Shown: positions 34,273 through 43,615 of the stretch, piece after piece | Layout: every line of letters begins with the position of its first letter | Numbering within the stretch: position 1 is the stretch's first letter | Notes under the pieces: model-generated | Database searches by the model: none | Told to the model about the DNA's origin: nothing | What the model saw: the letters and a program-made list of their open reading frames with translations, nothing else | DNA from: Herbaspirillum autotrophicum | GTDB taxonomy: Bacteria; Pseudomonadota; Gammaproteobacteria; Burkholderiales; Burkholderiaceae_D | Reading direction: 5' to 3' | Length of the DNA: 64,000 nt | Assembly: GCF_001189915.1 (NCBI RefSeq) | Contig: NZ_LFLS01000009.1 | Span: forward strand, 1 to 64,000 | Position numbers and translations under genes: made by a program

Positions 34273-35733
34273 GTGAATACTCAGTCCAACTCCGCGCAAA
34301 ATGCGGCCCGCAGCGGCCCGGGAAAGCGGCCGACAGGCGGTATCGTACGTCCCGGTTCCAACTGGTGGCGACGTATTTTCCCGCGCACGCAGGCGGCCAG
34401 TCTGAGTCCCTGGGCAGCAGTACTGCGCATACTGGAAGCAGCGTTGTTTGTCGCCCTGGCGTTGCTGTTCAGTTTCTGGGCCACACCCGCCGATCCGTTC
34501 GGCGTGGCTGGCGAATTTCCGTGGATTTGGATCGTGCCGGCAGTATTGGCAATGCGTTACGGCACCGGTATCGGCGTCATTTCAGTGCTGCTGTTGCTGC
34601 TCAGCTGGTTTGGCTGGAGTTACCTGTTCCCCGGCGGCAGCGGCAAAGTATTTCCGCAAGTGTATTTCCTGGGCGGTCTGGTATTGACCTTGTTGTGTGG
34701 CCAGTTCTGCGAAGTCTGGAACGCCCGCAGTCGTCGTTTGAGCGCCATCAATTCGTATCTGGACGAACGACTCACGATGCTGACCAAGAAGCATTTTCTG
34801 TTGCGGTTGTCGCATGAACGGCTGGAGCAGGATTTGCTGTCCAAGCCGCTGACCTTGCGCGAATCGCTTGAGCGCATGCGTGCCTTGACCATCAATCAGG
34901 CCGTCAGTGCCGGCAATCCTTTGCCTGCCGCCAATGCGTTCATGCAGATTCTGGTGCAAAGCTGCCAATTGGAAGTGGCGGCGTTGTACGCTTGCGATGC
35001 ACATGGCAAGGTGTTGCATCAGGCCGTGGCAACGCTGGGTCAGCCGGCACCGCTGGACAGTGGCGATTCGTTGCTGCTGTATTGTTTGCAGCAGCAAAAG
35101 CTGGCGCATGTGCAAACCATCGCCATGCCGCATCAGCAAAGCAGTCGTTATCTGATCTGCGCGCCGCTCAAGAATTTCGATGGCTCGGTGTTCGGTGTGC
35201 TGGTGGTGGAAAAGCTGCCATTCGTGGCACTCAATGAAGACACGCTGCAATTGTTGTCGGTGCTGGTGGATTACTACGCCGACGGGGTACAGATGAGCGG
35301 CGCGGCACATGAAATCGTGGAGCATGTGCCTGGTTGTCCATCCGATCTGGCGATTGATATCGTGCGCTTGCATCGCCTCAAGGCCAATACCGATATCGAT
35401 TCGGCACTGGTGGCGCTGGTTCTCGATGATGATGAAATTTCGCGCGACATGTTCGAGCAGATCAAACGTCTCAAGCGCGCCGCCGACGTGGTGTGGGAAA
35501 TCTCCGCCGGCGCGCCGGCGAACCCGGCACTCACTCGCAATATATTGATCACGTTATTGCCGCTGGCCGGGTCGGCGGCGGTGGAGGGTTATCTGATGCG
35601 TATCGAAGAAGTCATGCAGGCGCAGTTTGGCGGAAAGTATCTGACCAGCTATGCGCAGGTGCATACCGAGCACATGGGCCACGACAGCCCGGTGCACATG
35701 CTGGAAAAACTGGTGCAACGCTGTGTTGTATAA
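34273..35733 (+). CDS. pelD: Cyclic-di-GMP-binding inner-membrane regulator of Pel synthesis
   Basis: A 486-residue protein with about four N-terminal helices (about 55-150), a short coiled stretch, a GAF domain (about 195-340) and a degenerate GGDEF-like domain. The RxxD I-site motif appears as RAAD at residues 402-405, in the position expected for c-di-GMP binding. PelD activates the synthase post-translationally when c-di-GMP is high. The start is GTG 34273, ten bases after pelC. Lacking a cyclase motif, it is a receptor, not an enzyme. Confidence 0.93.
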   Translation: MNTQSNSAQNAARSGPGKRPTGGIVRPGSNWWRRIFPRTQAASLSPWAAVLRILEAALFVALALLFSFWATPADPFGVAGEFPWIWIVPAVLAMRYGTGIGVISVLLLLLSWFGWSYLFPGGSGKVFPQVYFLGGLVLTLLCGQFCEVWNARSRRLSAINSYLDERLTMLTKKHFLLRLSHERLEQDLLSKPLTLRESLERMRALTINQAVSAGNPLPAANAFMQILVQSCQLEVAALYACDAHGKVLHQAVATLGQPAPLDSGDSLLLYCLQQQKLAHVQTIAMPHQQSSRYLICAPLKNFDGSVFGVLVVEKLPFVALNEDTLQLLSVLVDYYADGVQMSGAAHEIVEHVPGCPSDLAIDIVRLHRLKANTDIDSALVALVLDDDEISRDMFEQIKRLKRAADVVWEISAGAPANPALTRNILITLLPLAGSAAVEGYLMRIEEVMQAQFGGKYLTSYAQVHTEHMGHDSPVHMLEKLVQRCVV

Positions 35734-36742
35734 GCTGACCTTTACCGGCATCGGCTTCGAGCTGGTTTCGATCTGGCTGCTGTTTTCGCACGATGCATCG
35801 ATGGCGCTGATGTTGTCGTATCTGGGCCTGCACGCCTTGTCGAGCATTCTGTTTTCACTGGCGCTCAGTTTTGTCGTGCCGAAACAGTACCGGCAACCGC
35901 GGCTGTGGTTGCTCGGCTATCTGTTCGCCTTCAATTTCTTCATGCCCATCGTCGGCTTGCCGTGTGCGGTACTGGCGATCATTATCGGCGCCTGGTTGCC
36001 AAAGATCGACAAGAAAAGCGAATTCGAGACCACCGTGCCACCGCAGTTCGCGGCGGTACACGGCCCCGAAGGCGCCGGCTTTCAGGGCAGCCGGATTCGG
36101 GCGCAACTGAGCAATCCGTCAATGCCGCTCGACGAACGACTGAACGCGCTGGCCGCGATCCAGAACACGCCGACCCGCAGCAGCAGCGGCTCCTTGCGCC
36201 AACTGCTGGCTGATCCGGCCGATGACGTGCGCATGCTGGCGTATGGCATTCTGGATGGCAAAGAAAAGAAAATCACGCATCGCATTATCGAAACTCGTCA
36301 GCAAATCGAGAGTGTCGATACCGACTGGCAACGCGCCGCATTGCACAAGCGGGTGGCCGAGTTGTATCAGGAATTGATTTATCAAAATCTGGTGCAGGGC
36401 GATTTGCTGACCTATTCGTGCGACCAGATGCGCGAACATGCGCAGCAGGCGCTGGACTTCAATCCGGATGATCAGGGCTTGTGGTTCATGCTGGGCCGGC
36501 TGGAACTGTTGTCCGGCAATGCCGCCAGCGCAGAACTGGCGTTTGACAATGCGCAACGCTATGGATTTTCGCGCGAGCGCTTGTTGCCCTATCTGGCCGA
36601 ACTCAGTTTTTTGAAAAAGAATTTTGACCGCGTACGCAGCCTGTTCGTTGAGATTGCCTTCAATCCCAGCGTGTCGATTGCCTCGCAACTACACCGGTAC
36701 TGGACGGCGCAAGCCGCGACCGGAGATCAGGAAAAGTCATGA
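35723..36742 (+). CDS. pelE: Pel inner-membrane scaffold with TPR domain
   Basis: A 339-residue protein. Two or three N-terminal membrane helices (about 5-100, e.g. YLGLHALSSILFSLALSFVV) are followed by a cytosolic helical TPR-like region with EHAQQALDFNPDDQGLWFMLGRLELLSGNAASAELAF. PelE holds the PelD-PelF-PelG complex together. The start appears to be GTG 35723 (a TTG follows directly), overlapping the pelD stop by 11 bases. A longer reading from 35651 would overlap pelD by 83 bases and encodes no membrane segment. It overlaps pelF by four bases (ATGA). Confidence 0.9.
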   Translation: MLYKLTFTGIGFELVSIWLLFSHDASMALMLSYLGLHALSSILFSLALSFVVPKQYRQPRLWLLGYLFAFNFFMPIVGLPCAVLAIIIGAWLPKIDKKSEFETTVPPQFAAVHGPEGAGFQGSRIRAQLSNPSMPLDERLNALAAIQNTPTRSSSGSLRQLLADPADDVRMLAYGILDGKEKKITHRIIETRQQIESVDTDWQRAALHKRVAELYQELIYQNLVQGDLLTYSCDQMREHAQQALDFNPDDQGLWFMLGRLELLSGNAASAELAFDNAQRYGFSRERLLPYLAELSFLKKNFDRVRSLFVEIAFNPSVSIASQLHRYWTAQAATGDQEKS

Positions 36743-38337
36743 GTCATACCGCCGCCGTGCCGGATATCCGCCGCAGCGCAACCGACTGCGATGTGATGTT
36801 GTTGCTGGAAGGAACCTTCCCCTTCGTCAGCGGCGGTGTGTCGAGTTGGGTCAATCAGATCATTCGCGGCTTTCCGGAAATCCGCTTCGGCATCTGCTTC
36901 ATCGGCAGCCGCAAGGAAGACTACGGGGTCGCCAAATATGCGTTGCCTGACAACGTCGTGCATTTGGAAATTCATTACATGCACGAGCGCTATGAGGCGC
37001 CGGAAGTCAGGGAAAGTCGCGGCAACGGCAAAGCGTTCTTGCAAATGGATTTGCTGCATGAGCAGTTGCGTGTCGGCCGCACCGGTCGCGACAAGCCGGA
37101 CGTGACAGCGTTGCTGGCGCCGCTGGTGCCATTGCTGGAAGAGGGCAAGGCGCTCGATGAATCGGCCTTTCTGTACAGCGAAGAAGCCTGGAAATACACC
37201 ACGGAAAAGTATCGCGAATTTTGTACCGATCCATCGTTCGTCGATTACTTCTGGACCGTGCGCACCATGCACAAGCCGATCTGGAATCTGGCCAAGGTTG
37301 CACGCAACATGATTCCGGCGCGCTGCTATCACACCATTTCCACCGGTTATGCCGGCTTTCTCGGCAGCTTGCTGAAATTGCAGAATGGCAAACCGTTGCT
37401 GTTGTCCGAGCATGGCATCTACACCAAGGAACGCAAGATCGATCTGTTCCAGAGTGAATGGATTCATGACAATCGTGACGTGTTTGAAAAGGATGCCTCG
37501 CAGATTCCGTATTTCCGTGATTTGTGGATGCGCTTTTTCGAAGCGCTGGGGCGCATGTGTTATCAGAGCGCCGATCAGATCGTGGCATTGTATGAAATCA
37601 ACCGTTTGCGCCAGGTCGCTGACGGCGCGCCGGCTGCTGTTACCCGCAATATCCCGAATGGCATCGATTTGCCGCGTCTGTCCGCATTGCGCGCCTTGCG
37701 CAGCAAGGAAATTCCGCCGGTGCTGTGTCTGCTGGGACGGGTGGTACCTATCAAGGACGTCAAGAATTTCATTCGTGCCATGCGTACCGTGGTCACTTTG
37801 TATCCCGATGCCGAAGCATGGATTGCCGGTCCGGAAGATGAAGATGTGGCCTATGCCGAAGAGTGTCGCGGCATCGCTGAAGGTCTCGGTTTGGCCAGCA
37901 AAGTCAAATTCCTCGGTTATCAGAAGATCGATGAGCTGATGCCGAAGATCGGGCTGGTGATGTTGTCCAGCATCAGCGAAGCGTTGCCGCTGGTGTTGCT
38001 GGAAGGGTTTGCGGCCGGCGTACCGGCAGTGGCAACCGACGTCGGTTCGTGCCGTCAGTTGATCTATGGCCTGGACGATGCGGATCAGGCCCTGGGTGCC
38101 GCCGGCGCCGTGGTTGGCATTGCCGAGCCGCAGGCGCTGGCGCGGGCCGCAGTGGAGCTGCTGACCGACCCGGTCAAGTGGCATGCCGCACAAGCCGCCG
38201 GTATTGCCCGGGTCGAACGTTACTACACGCAGGACATGATGTTTGCATCGTACCGGCAGTTGTATCAAGGTGCATTCGAGCAGGAAGCCGGACAGCCGCA
38301 GCAGAAAAAACTGACTTGCCCGATGGGGCATGCATAA
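36739..38337 (+). CDS. pelF: Pel glycosyltransferase (GT4)
   Basis: A 532-residue cytosolic GT-B glycosyltransferase that polymerises Pel from UDP-sugars (GalNAc/GlcNAc/galactose in Pseudomonas). The N-terminal domain has LLLEGTFPFVSGGVSSWVNQI. The C-terminal nucleotide-sugar domain has LGRVVPIKDVKNFIRAM and the EX7E motif (E414 to E422 in SEALPLVLLEGFAAG). The length fits PelF. Start ATG 36739 overlaps the pelE stop (ATGA). Confidence 0.96.
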   Translation: MSHTAAVPDIRRSATDCDVMLLLEGTFPFVSGGVSSWVNQIIRGFPEIRFGICFIGSRKEDYGVAKYALPDNVVHLEIHYMHERYEAPEVRESRGNGKAFLQMDLLHEQLRVGRTGRDKPDVTALLAPLVPLLEEGKALDESAFLYSEEAWKYTTEKYREFCTDPSFVDYFWTVRTMHKPIWNLAKVARNMIPARCYHTISTGYAGFLGSLLKLQNGKPLLLSEHGIYTKERKIDLFQSEWIHDNRDVFEKDASQIPYFRDLWMRFFEALGRMCYQSADQIVALYEINRLRQVADGAPAAVTRNIPNGIDLPRLSALRALRSKEIPPVLCLLGRVVPIKDVKNFIRAMRTVVTLYPDAEAWIAGPEDEDVAYAEECRGIAEGLGLASKVKFLGYQKIDELMPKIGLVMLSSISEALPLVLLEGFAAGVPAVATDVGSCRQLIYGLDDADQALGAAGAVVGIAEPQALARAAVELLTDPVKWHAAQAAGIARVERYYTQDMMFASYRQLYQGAFEQEAGQPQQKKLTCPMGHA

Positions 38338-38371
38338 GTCGTCTAAAAATTAACCGAAAAATGGGCCCTCA

Positions 38372-39742
38372 ATGGCTGGCATAGGATTTGAATTAAGAAA
38401 GATTCTCAAGCGAGATAATCTGGTATCGCTGCTGCAGGCATATTCTTATGCGGCGCTGATCAGTTCCGGCTCGTGGGTCTTGTCCATCGTCGGTATTCTG
38501 ATTATCGGTCTGCTCAGTTATACGGTGGTGGTGCCGAGCGAAATCATTGTCCAGTTTCAGGTCAGCATCACCTATGTGATTGCCGGCTCGCTGGTGTTTA
38601 CCGGCGTCTTTCAACTGGCGTTGACGCGCTTTACGGCAGACCGTCTGTTCGAGAAAAAAACCGACATCATTCTGCCCAATTTTCATGCCGTAGCGCTGAC
38701 CGTCACGGTCAGTTCCGGCGTCGTCGGCCTGCTGTGCGTAATGTTCCTGTTCCCGCAGCAAAGCGTTCTGTATCGCCTGTTGTTGCTGGCGGCATTCGTG
38801 ATCATGTGCAATATCTGGATTGCCACCATCTTCCTTTCGGGGATGAAGCAATACCGCTCCATCGTCTGGCTGTACTTGCTGGGCTATGCCATCACGGTAG
38901 TGGTCGCGCTGGGCTTGCGGCAACAGGGGCTGGAAGGATTGATGGCCGGCTTCGTGATCGGCCAGGCAATGATGATGATGGGCATGATGGCGCTGATCCT
39001 GCGCAACTTCACTGCGGCCAGTTTTATTTCCTTCGAATTTTTCAACAAGCACATGTTGTACCCGTCGCTGATGGTGGTCGGTTTGATGTATAACGCCGCG
39101 ATCTGGGTCGACAAGGTCATGTTCTGGTACACCGAAGAAACCAGTCAGGCCATCATCGGCCCGCTGCGGGCATCGATGATTTACGATTTGCCGGTGTTTC
39201 TGGCCTATCTGGCGATCATCCCCGGCATGGCGATTTTCCTGTTGCGCATGGAAACCGATTTCGTTGAAGACTACGATAATTTCTATCAGGCCGTGCGTTC
39301 CGATGCCTCGCTGGAAACCATTGAAAAACATCGCAACGATATGGTGGAAACCATTCGTCTCGGCATTTTCGAAATCATCAAGATCCAGGCGATCGTGACC
39401 TTGTTGCTGATTGTCGCCGGCAAAGCGATTCTGACCTGGCTCGGTATCTCCACCATGTATCTGCAATTGCTGTTCATCGATATCATCGCTGCCAGCCTGC
39501 AGGTTGTCTTGCTCGGGATTCTGAATGTCTTCTTCTATCTGGATAAACGGCGGATCGTGGTGTGGTTGTGCACCAGTCTGTTTTTCCTCAACATCATTTT
39601 TACCTGGATGTCATTGCAACTGGGGCCGAATTTCTATGGCTACGGTTTTGCGGTTTCGGTATTGATCGTGGTGCTGGCAGGCTTTGTCATGATGTCGCGT
39701 ACCATGGCCAGACTCGAATACGAGACGTTCATGTTGCAGTAG
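38372..39742 (+). CDS. pelG: Pel inner-membrane flippase-like protein
   Basis: A 456-residue protein with about 12 membrane helices, of the PST/Wzx-like MOP exporter type. It starts MAGIGFELRKILKRDNLVSLLQAYSYA cut by the first helix SWVLSIVGILIIGLLSY, and later has LYNAAIWVDKVMFWYT. It works with PelD, PelE and PelF to move the polymer across the inner membrane. It is the same size as Pseudomonas PelG. It lies 34 bases after pelF and closes the operon. Confidence 0.95.
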   Translation: MAGIGFELRKILKRDNLVSLLQAYSYAALISSGSWVLSIVGILIIGLLSYTVVVPSEIIVQFQVSITYVIAGSLVFTGVFQLALTRFTADRLFEKKTDIILPNFHAVALTVTVSSGVVGLLCVMFLFPQQSVLYRLLLLAAFVIMCNIWIATIFLSGMKQYRSIVWLYLLGYAITVVVALGLRQQGLEGLMAGFVIGQAMMMMGMMALILRNFTAASFISFEFFNKHMLYPSLMVVGLMYNAAIWVDKVMFWYTEETSQAIIGPLRASMIYDLPVFLAYLAIIPGMAIFLLRMETDFVEDYDNFYQAVRSDASLETIEKHRNDMVETIRLGIFEIIKIQAIVTLLLIVAGKAILTWLGISTMYLQLLFIDIIAASLQVVLLGILNVFFYLDKRRIVVWLCTSLFFLNIIFTWMSLQLGPNFYGYGFAVSVLIVVLAGFVMMSRTMARLEYETFMLQ

Positions 39743-40039
39743 GCAGGTACTGCCGGTCTCGATGCGAGGCCGGCACGGGAATATCTCTGATTGCCGATAT
39801 CTCCTCTGTCGGTCCTGCCGGCGGATCGGAAATGGCAATTCATCGGCGCATGGCATGATCTCGTTGCAGCACTCGCGGCAACCTCCTGAATGACAAAACT
39901 GTCATCAAATCGTAATTTTCCCGGGGAAACTTTTTCCCTAAAATTCTTGCTTGATAAAGCCGTTCGAATTCGCGCGTTTCGTCGTCGCGAATTGAGGGGG
40001 GCGGCGCTGTCCATGGCTTTTTTGGGGGGAGGGGATCTG

Positions 40040-40276
40040 ATGAGTTTTGAACGCATTGGCAGATATGAAATTGATCTCGACGCATTCCGTACGATTGATC
40101 AAAAAAATTGGGTGCCTTATTTGGCGATCTATCGGGTCACCACCGGCGCTTTTCAAAACGCCTGTGTTTTTCCCCGTCAGCGGGTGGTGACGTCGTCGGT
40201 GTTTGATACCAGGGAACGGGCGTTGGAAGAGGGGCGTTCTTACGCAGTCCGGAAAATTGTCGGCGGAAAATTCTGA
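40040..40276 (+). CDS. Hypothetical 78-residue protein
   Basis: I do not recognise this gene. It encodes 78 residues, MSFERIGRYEIDLDAF to YAVRKIVGGKF, with no signal peptide or membrane helix. It looks like a small alpha/beta fold with several basic residues at the C-terminal half. ATG 40040 is preceded by a very strong GGGGGGAGGGG ribosome site; an in-frame ATG at 40014 is possible. It lies 297 bases after pelG and could be a separate unit. Confidence 0.6.
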   Translation: MSFERIGRYEIDLDAFRTIDQKNWVPYLAIYRVTTGAFQNACVFPRQRVVTSSVFDTRERALEEGRSYAVRKIVGGKF

Positions 40277-40457
40277 CAGGCATTTTAGCCGCCGGCACCC
40301 GCAATCGGGATGAAATGCAGGCGGTTCAACGTTTTTTGCAAGGAGTGCTAAAATCCACCTCGCACGGTCAGCAGCAGTGGGTATTTATTGCGGCCATGCG
40401 ATTCGGGGGAGCCGGTTTCGGACCGGTTTGGCATTTCATCAAGAAGCAAAGTCCATC

Positions 40458-40634
40458 ATGTCTCAAGACGGCAGTTATGCGGAGCATTGCGCAATAATCA
40501 ATGACGTCAGGTATGTAATACAGACCCGGGTTTCTCATGGGCAGGATGGGAGCCGGCATGCCGAATATCAGGTGCTCAAGGACGGCCAGGTAGTCAAGCC
40601 CTGGGCGGAAGGCGATATCGGCCCGTTGTTGTGA
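40458..40634 (+). CDS. Hypothetical 58-residue protein
   Basis: I do not recognise this gene. It is a small soluble protein that begins MSQDGSYAEHCAIINDVRY and ends WAEGDIGPLL. It looks like a short beta-rich fold (VRYVIQTRVS, AEYQVLKDGQVV). The ribosome site is weak. It follows the 78-residue gene by 181 bases and is convergent with the GGDEF-EAL gene. Coding is suggested by sensible composition and clean ends, not by homology. Confidence 0.5.
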   Translation: MSQDGSYAEHCAIINDVRYVIQTRVSHGQDGSRHAEYQVLKDGQVVKPWAEGDIGPLL

Positions 40635-40674
40635 TTCTTGCAAGCCATTATCGGACGGCGTGTTCCGACCGGCT

Positions 40675-43344
40675 TCAGGCCAGCATATAGCGCTTGCGCA
40701 TCAGCGCCGGCAGTTCCGCCGGCGGCAATGGCCGCGAAATGAAAAATCCCTGTACCTCATCACATCCCAGTTCTTGCAGCAATTGCAATTGTTCTGCGGT
40801 CTCGACGCCTTCGGCTACCATCGTCATGTTCAGCGCGTGCGCCATGGAGACCATGGCGCGAAACAATACTTCACTTTCACGTCGTTTGCCGAGCTCGGCG
40901 GTGAATGACTGATCCACTTTCAATATGTCGAGATCGAGTTTTTGCAGTTGTGACAGCGACGAATAGCCGGTACCGAAATCATCGACCAGCAATTTGATGC
41001 CGAGCCGTTGCAATGACAACAGTTCGACTGAAATGGCGTCCGTATCATCCATCATGCAAGACTCGGTAAGTTCCAGTTCTATCTGCGATGAGGCAATCGC
41101 GTACTGGCGCGTGCAGGAGGCGATCAGCGCTTCCAGATTGCCCTGATTGAGCTGTTGCGACGACACGTTGATGGAGACCGGCAGCAACGGCAGGCCTTCG
41201 TTTTTCCATTGCGCCATTTGGGCGCAGACCTTGTGGATGACCAATTCGCCGAGCCGCCCGATCAATCCTGATTCTTCAACGATGGCAATGAATTCCTGCG
41301 GCTGGATCAATCCATGTTGCGGATGTTGCCAGCGCACCAGGGCTTCCATGCTGCACAGTTCGCCACCGATGGCGGTAACGCGCGGCTGATAGTGCAGCAC
41401 GAATTCGTCGCGATCCAGCGCCAGCCGCAATGCATATTCATATTCCACGCGCTGGGTCAGGCGCTGCGACAGTTCCGGCTGGTAGAAGCGCAGCCGGGTC
41501 TTGCCCTCCGACTTGGCTGCATGCATCGCCGTATCGGCGTGTTTGATCAAGGCTTCCACCGAGTCGCCGTCTTGCGGGTACAGACTGATGCCGATCGAGA
41601 CGCTGGTAAGAATGTCGTCCTGCGCCGGCAGCAGGAAGGCTTCGCTGAAACCCCGCAGGATCCGCTCGGCGGTTGACCGGATCACATCGATGCTGTCCGG
41701 CGCCTCGAGAATCACGATGAAGGCATCGCCGCCGAAACGCACGCAGGCAGCCTCGGGTCCCGCCAGCGTCGGCAAGCGCTGTGCGGCGACGTGCAATAGC
41801 TGGTCACCGGTCGCATGACCCAGCGTATCGTTGATATTCTTGAAGTTGTCGATATCGAACAGCAGGATTGCGACCTGGTGCCGGCGGTCGCCGGCGCTGA
41901 TCAGGATGCCGGCCAGATTGTTGTGCAACCAGTGACGATTGGGCAGTCCGGTCAAGTCGTCGCGGTTGGCCTGATTGAATAGTGCCAGATCATGCGCTTT
42001 GGCGGCACTGATGTCGCGTATGGTCATCGCCAGGCCGGATGGGGTTCGAATCATGCGGCGGTGCATCCAGTCCATCCGGAACGGACTTTGGCGGGGTACC
42101 TGATAGTCGTCTTCCAGATAGCCGCTTGCCATCGCTTGCACGAACGTCTGCAGCAGACGTTCGAAATATTCACCGTGATAAAGCGCAGACAGATTGCAAG
42201 TCATGAGTACGGTTCTGGTACTGCCCAGCAGGGACGCGCCACGGTCATTGCAATCGAGCAGATTGAAATCGATGATCTGATCATTTTTGTCGCGGATGGC
42301 ACGCCACAGATAAAAGCCATCTTCGTCGTCACCGGCGGTCATGCCGCAGGCGGCTCTGGCTTTTTCCGTTTCGCGCCGTCTGGCCACCATGCGCAGCGAC
42401 AGGAACATGCCGGCACAGGCCAGCAGCAACAAGCCAAACGAACCTTGCATGGCGCGCGCGCGGTACTCGCCGGCCAGTTGCCGGAAGGGGGAGAATATTT
42501 CTCTGGTGGTCAGCGCCGAGACGGCCTGCAAGGGATAGCCGGGAACCGCGTTCCAGGCCACGATGCGTTCTTCGCCATCGACAAACAGATTGCCGGGCAT
42601 CCGCGTGGTGCCCCCGTCACCGCTGAAGAAGGGCATGTCCCGGTAAAGTGTCTGTTGCCGGGCGCCGCTGCCTGCGGTCGATGCCAGCAACGTGCCGCTT
42701 CTGGTGGCCAGCGTGATGAAGTCGCCCGCGCCGAGCAACATTTTGTCTTGAAAGGAAGAGAGGTAATCCGGCTCCACGGCGATGATGATCAAACCATCGA
42801 ATTTGCCATCGCTGGTTGCCAGACGTTGTGCGAAACGAATCAGGGTTTTGCCGGCATCCGGACAACGCAGCGGAGCACTGATGACCATGCCCGCAGCCGT
42901 GTCAGCCGCCAGGATCGGAAAATCGGCAGCCGCAGCGAGTTGCGGGCAGCCCGCCAGCGAACTGTTGCGGAGCTGACCGTCAGGTGCAGAGAGGGCAACA
43001 TACAACAGCGCCGAGGGCGGGAACAAACCATCGCGGATTTGTTGCTCAAGGCCGGGGTTGCCGTTGGTGAATGTCCAGTAAAACTGCAGGTTGCGCAATG
43101 TACGGTTGATGCGCTCCAGCGTCTTTTTGGTTTGCAGCGCATAGGCACGGGAAATATGGGTAGCTTGCCTGACGGCGTCGGCTTCAATGCCGCGTTCCCG
43201 TTCATCCAAATTGGATTGCATCATGCTCCACAGCAACGTGCCGGCAGCGAGGCAACCGAGTGGCCAGGCAAGTACGCTGAGCATGCTCTGCGCGCGCAGC
43301 GACAACGACGTCAACCGATGACGATGGGATGCGATGTCTGTCAT
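40675..43344 (-). CDS. Membrane GGDEF-EAL protein, probable c-di-GMP phosphodiesterase
   Basis: An 889-residue signalling protein. An N-terminal helix (SVLAWPLGCLAAGTLLWSM) and a second near residue 300 flank a periplasmic Cache/CHASE-like sensor of about 240 residues. A PAS-like region, a GGDEF domain and a C-terminal EAL domain follow. The cyclase signature is RFGGDAF (D540, A541 replacing the usual Glu), so cyclase activity is doubtful. The EAL domain is intact: E667 in SMEALVRW, INVSSQQL, ELTES, DDFGTGYSS, KVDQSF and AEGVET. It lies downstream of the pel operon on the opposite strand and probably lowers c-di-GMP. ATG 43344 is preferred over the adjacent TTG. Confidence 0.92.
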   Translation of the reverse strand: MTDIASHRHRLTSLSLRAQSMLSVLAWPLGCLAAGTLLWSMMQSNLDERERGIEADAVRQATHISRAYALQTKKTLERINRTLRNLQFYWTFTNGNPGLEQQIRDGLFPPSALLYVALSAPDGQLRNSSLAGCPQLAAAADFPILAADTAAGMVISAPLRCPDAGKTLIRFAQRLATSDGKFDGLIIIAVEPDYLSSFQDKMLLGAGDFITLATRSGTLLASTAGSGARQQTLYRDMPFFSGDGGTTRMPGNLFVDGEERIVAWNAVPGYPLQAVSALTTREIFSPFRQLAGEYRARAMQGSFGLLLLACAGMFLSLRMVARRRETEKARAACGMTAGDDEDGFYLWRAIRDKNDQIIDFNLLDCNDRGASLLGSTRTVLMTCNLSALYHGEYFERLLQTFVQAMASGYLEDDYQVPRQSPFRMDWMHRRMIRTPSGLAMTIRDISAAKAHDLALFNQANRDDLTGLPNRHWLHNNLAGILISAGDRRHQVAILLFDIDNFKNINDTLGHATGDQLLHVAAQRLPTLAGPEAACVRFGGDAFIVILEAPDSIDVIRSTAERILRGFSEAFLLPAQDDILTSVSIGISLYPQDGDSVEALIKHADTAMHAAKSEGKTRLRFYQPELSQRLTQRVEYEYALRLALDRDEFVLHYQPRVTAIGGELCSMEALVRWQHPQHGLIQPQEFIAIVEESGLIGRLGELVIHKVCAQMAQWKNEGLPLLPVSINVSSQQLNQGNLEALIASCTRQYAIASSQIELELTESCMMDDTDAISVELLSLQRLGIKLLVDDFGTGYSSLSQLQKLDLDILKVDQSFTAELGKRRESEVLFRAMVSMAHALNMTMVAEGVETAEQLQLLQELGCDEVQGFFISRPLPPAELPALMRKRYMLA

Positions 43345-43615
43345 CAAAGTGTTGGGAGTGATGGTTATTGTTCAACGGCAATGACGAATATTTTTGGCTC
43401 TCCAGCGCACTTGATGGTGAATATCGTTGGAAAATTGATTATATAGAATGCAACAAATCACTTCAGTTCCATCGTTTGCGATAAACGATGAAATAGAGTG
43501 AGATGGTGTTGTCGGGAAGCAGCGCAGAGGGGTGCCGTCGGCGCCGAAGTGGCCGGCAGGGAAGATGCTGGAAGGTTGATTTTCTGCGGCTTTGCGGTGG
43601 CCGCAGGCGCCGTGT

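Noticed and set aside
36727-38331. 534-codon minus-strand frame exactly antisense to pelF
   Set aside because: pelF has a full glycosyltransferase motif set and an ATGA overlap with pelE; the antisense frame is a codon-bias shadow.
40675-43344. Active diguanylate cyclase
   Set aside because: The signature is GGDAF, which lacks the conserved Glu, and no RxxD inhibitory site precedes it. Phosphodiesterase activity is more likely.
41992-43446. Long plus-strand frame opposite the GGDEF-EAL gene
   Set aside because: The minus-strand protein has all EAL motifs; the plus-strand reading has none and is a mirror of third-position GC bias.
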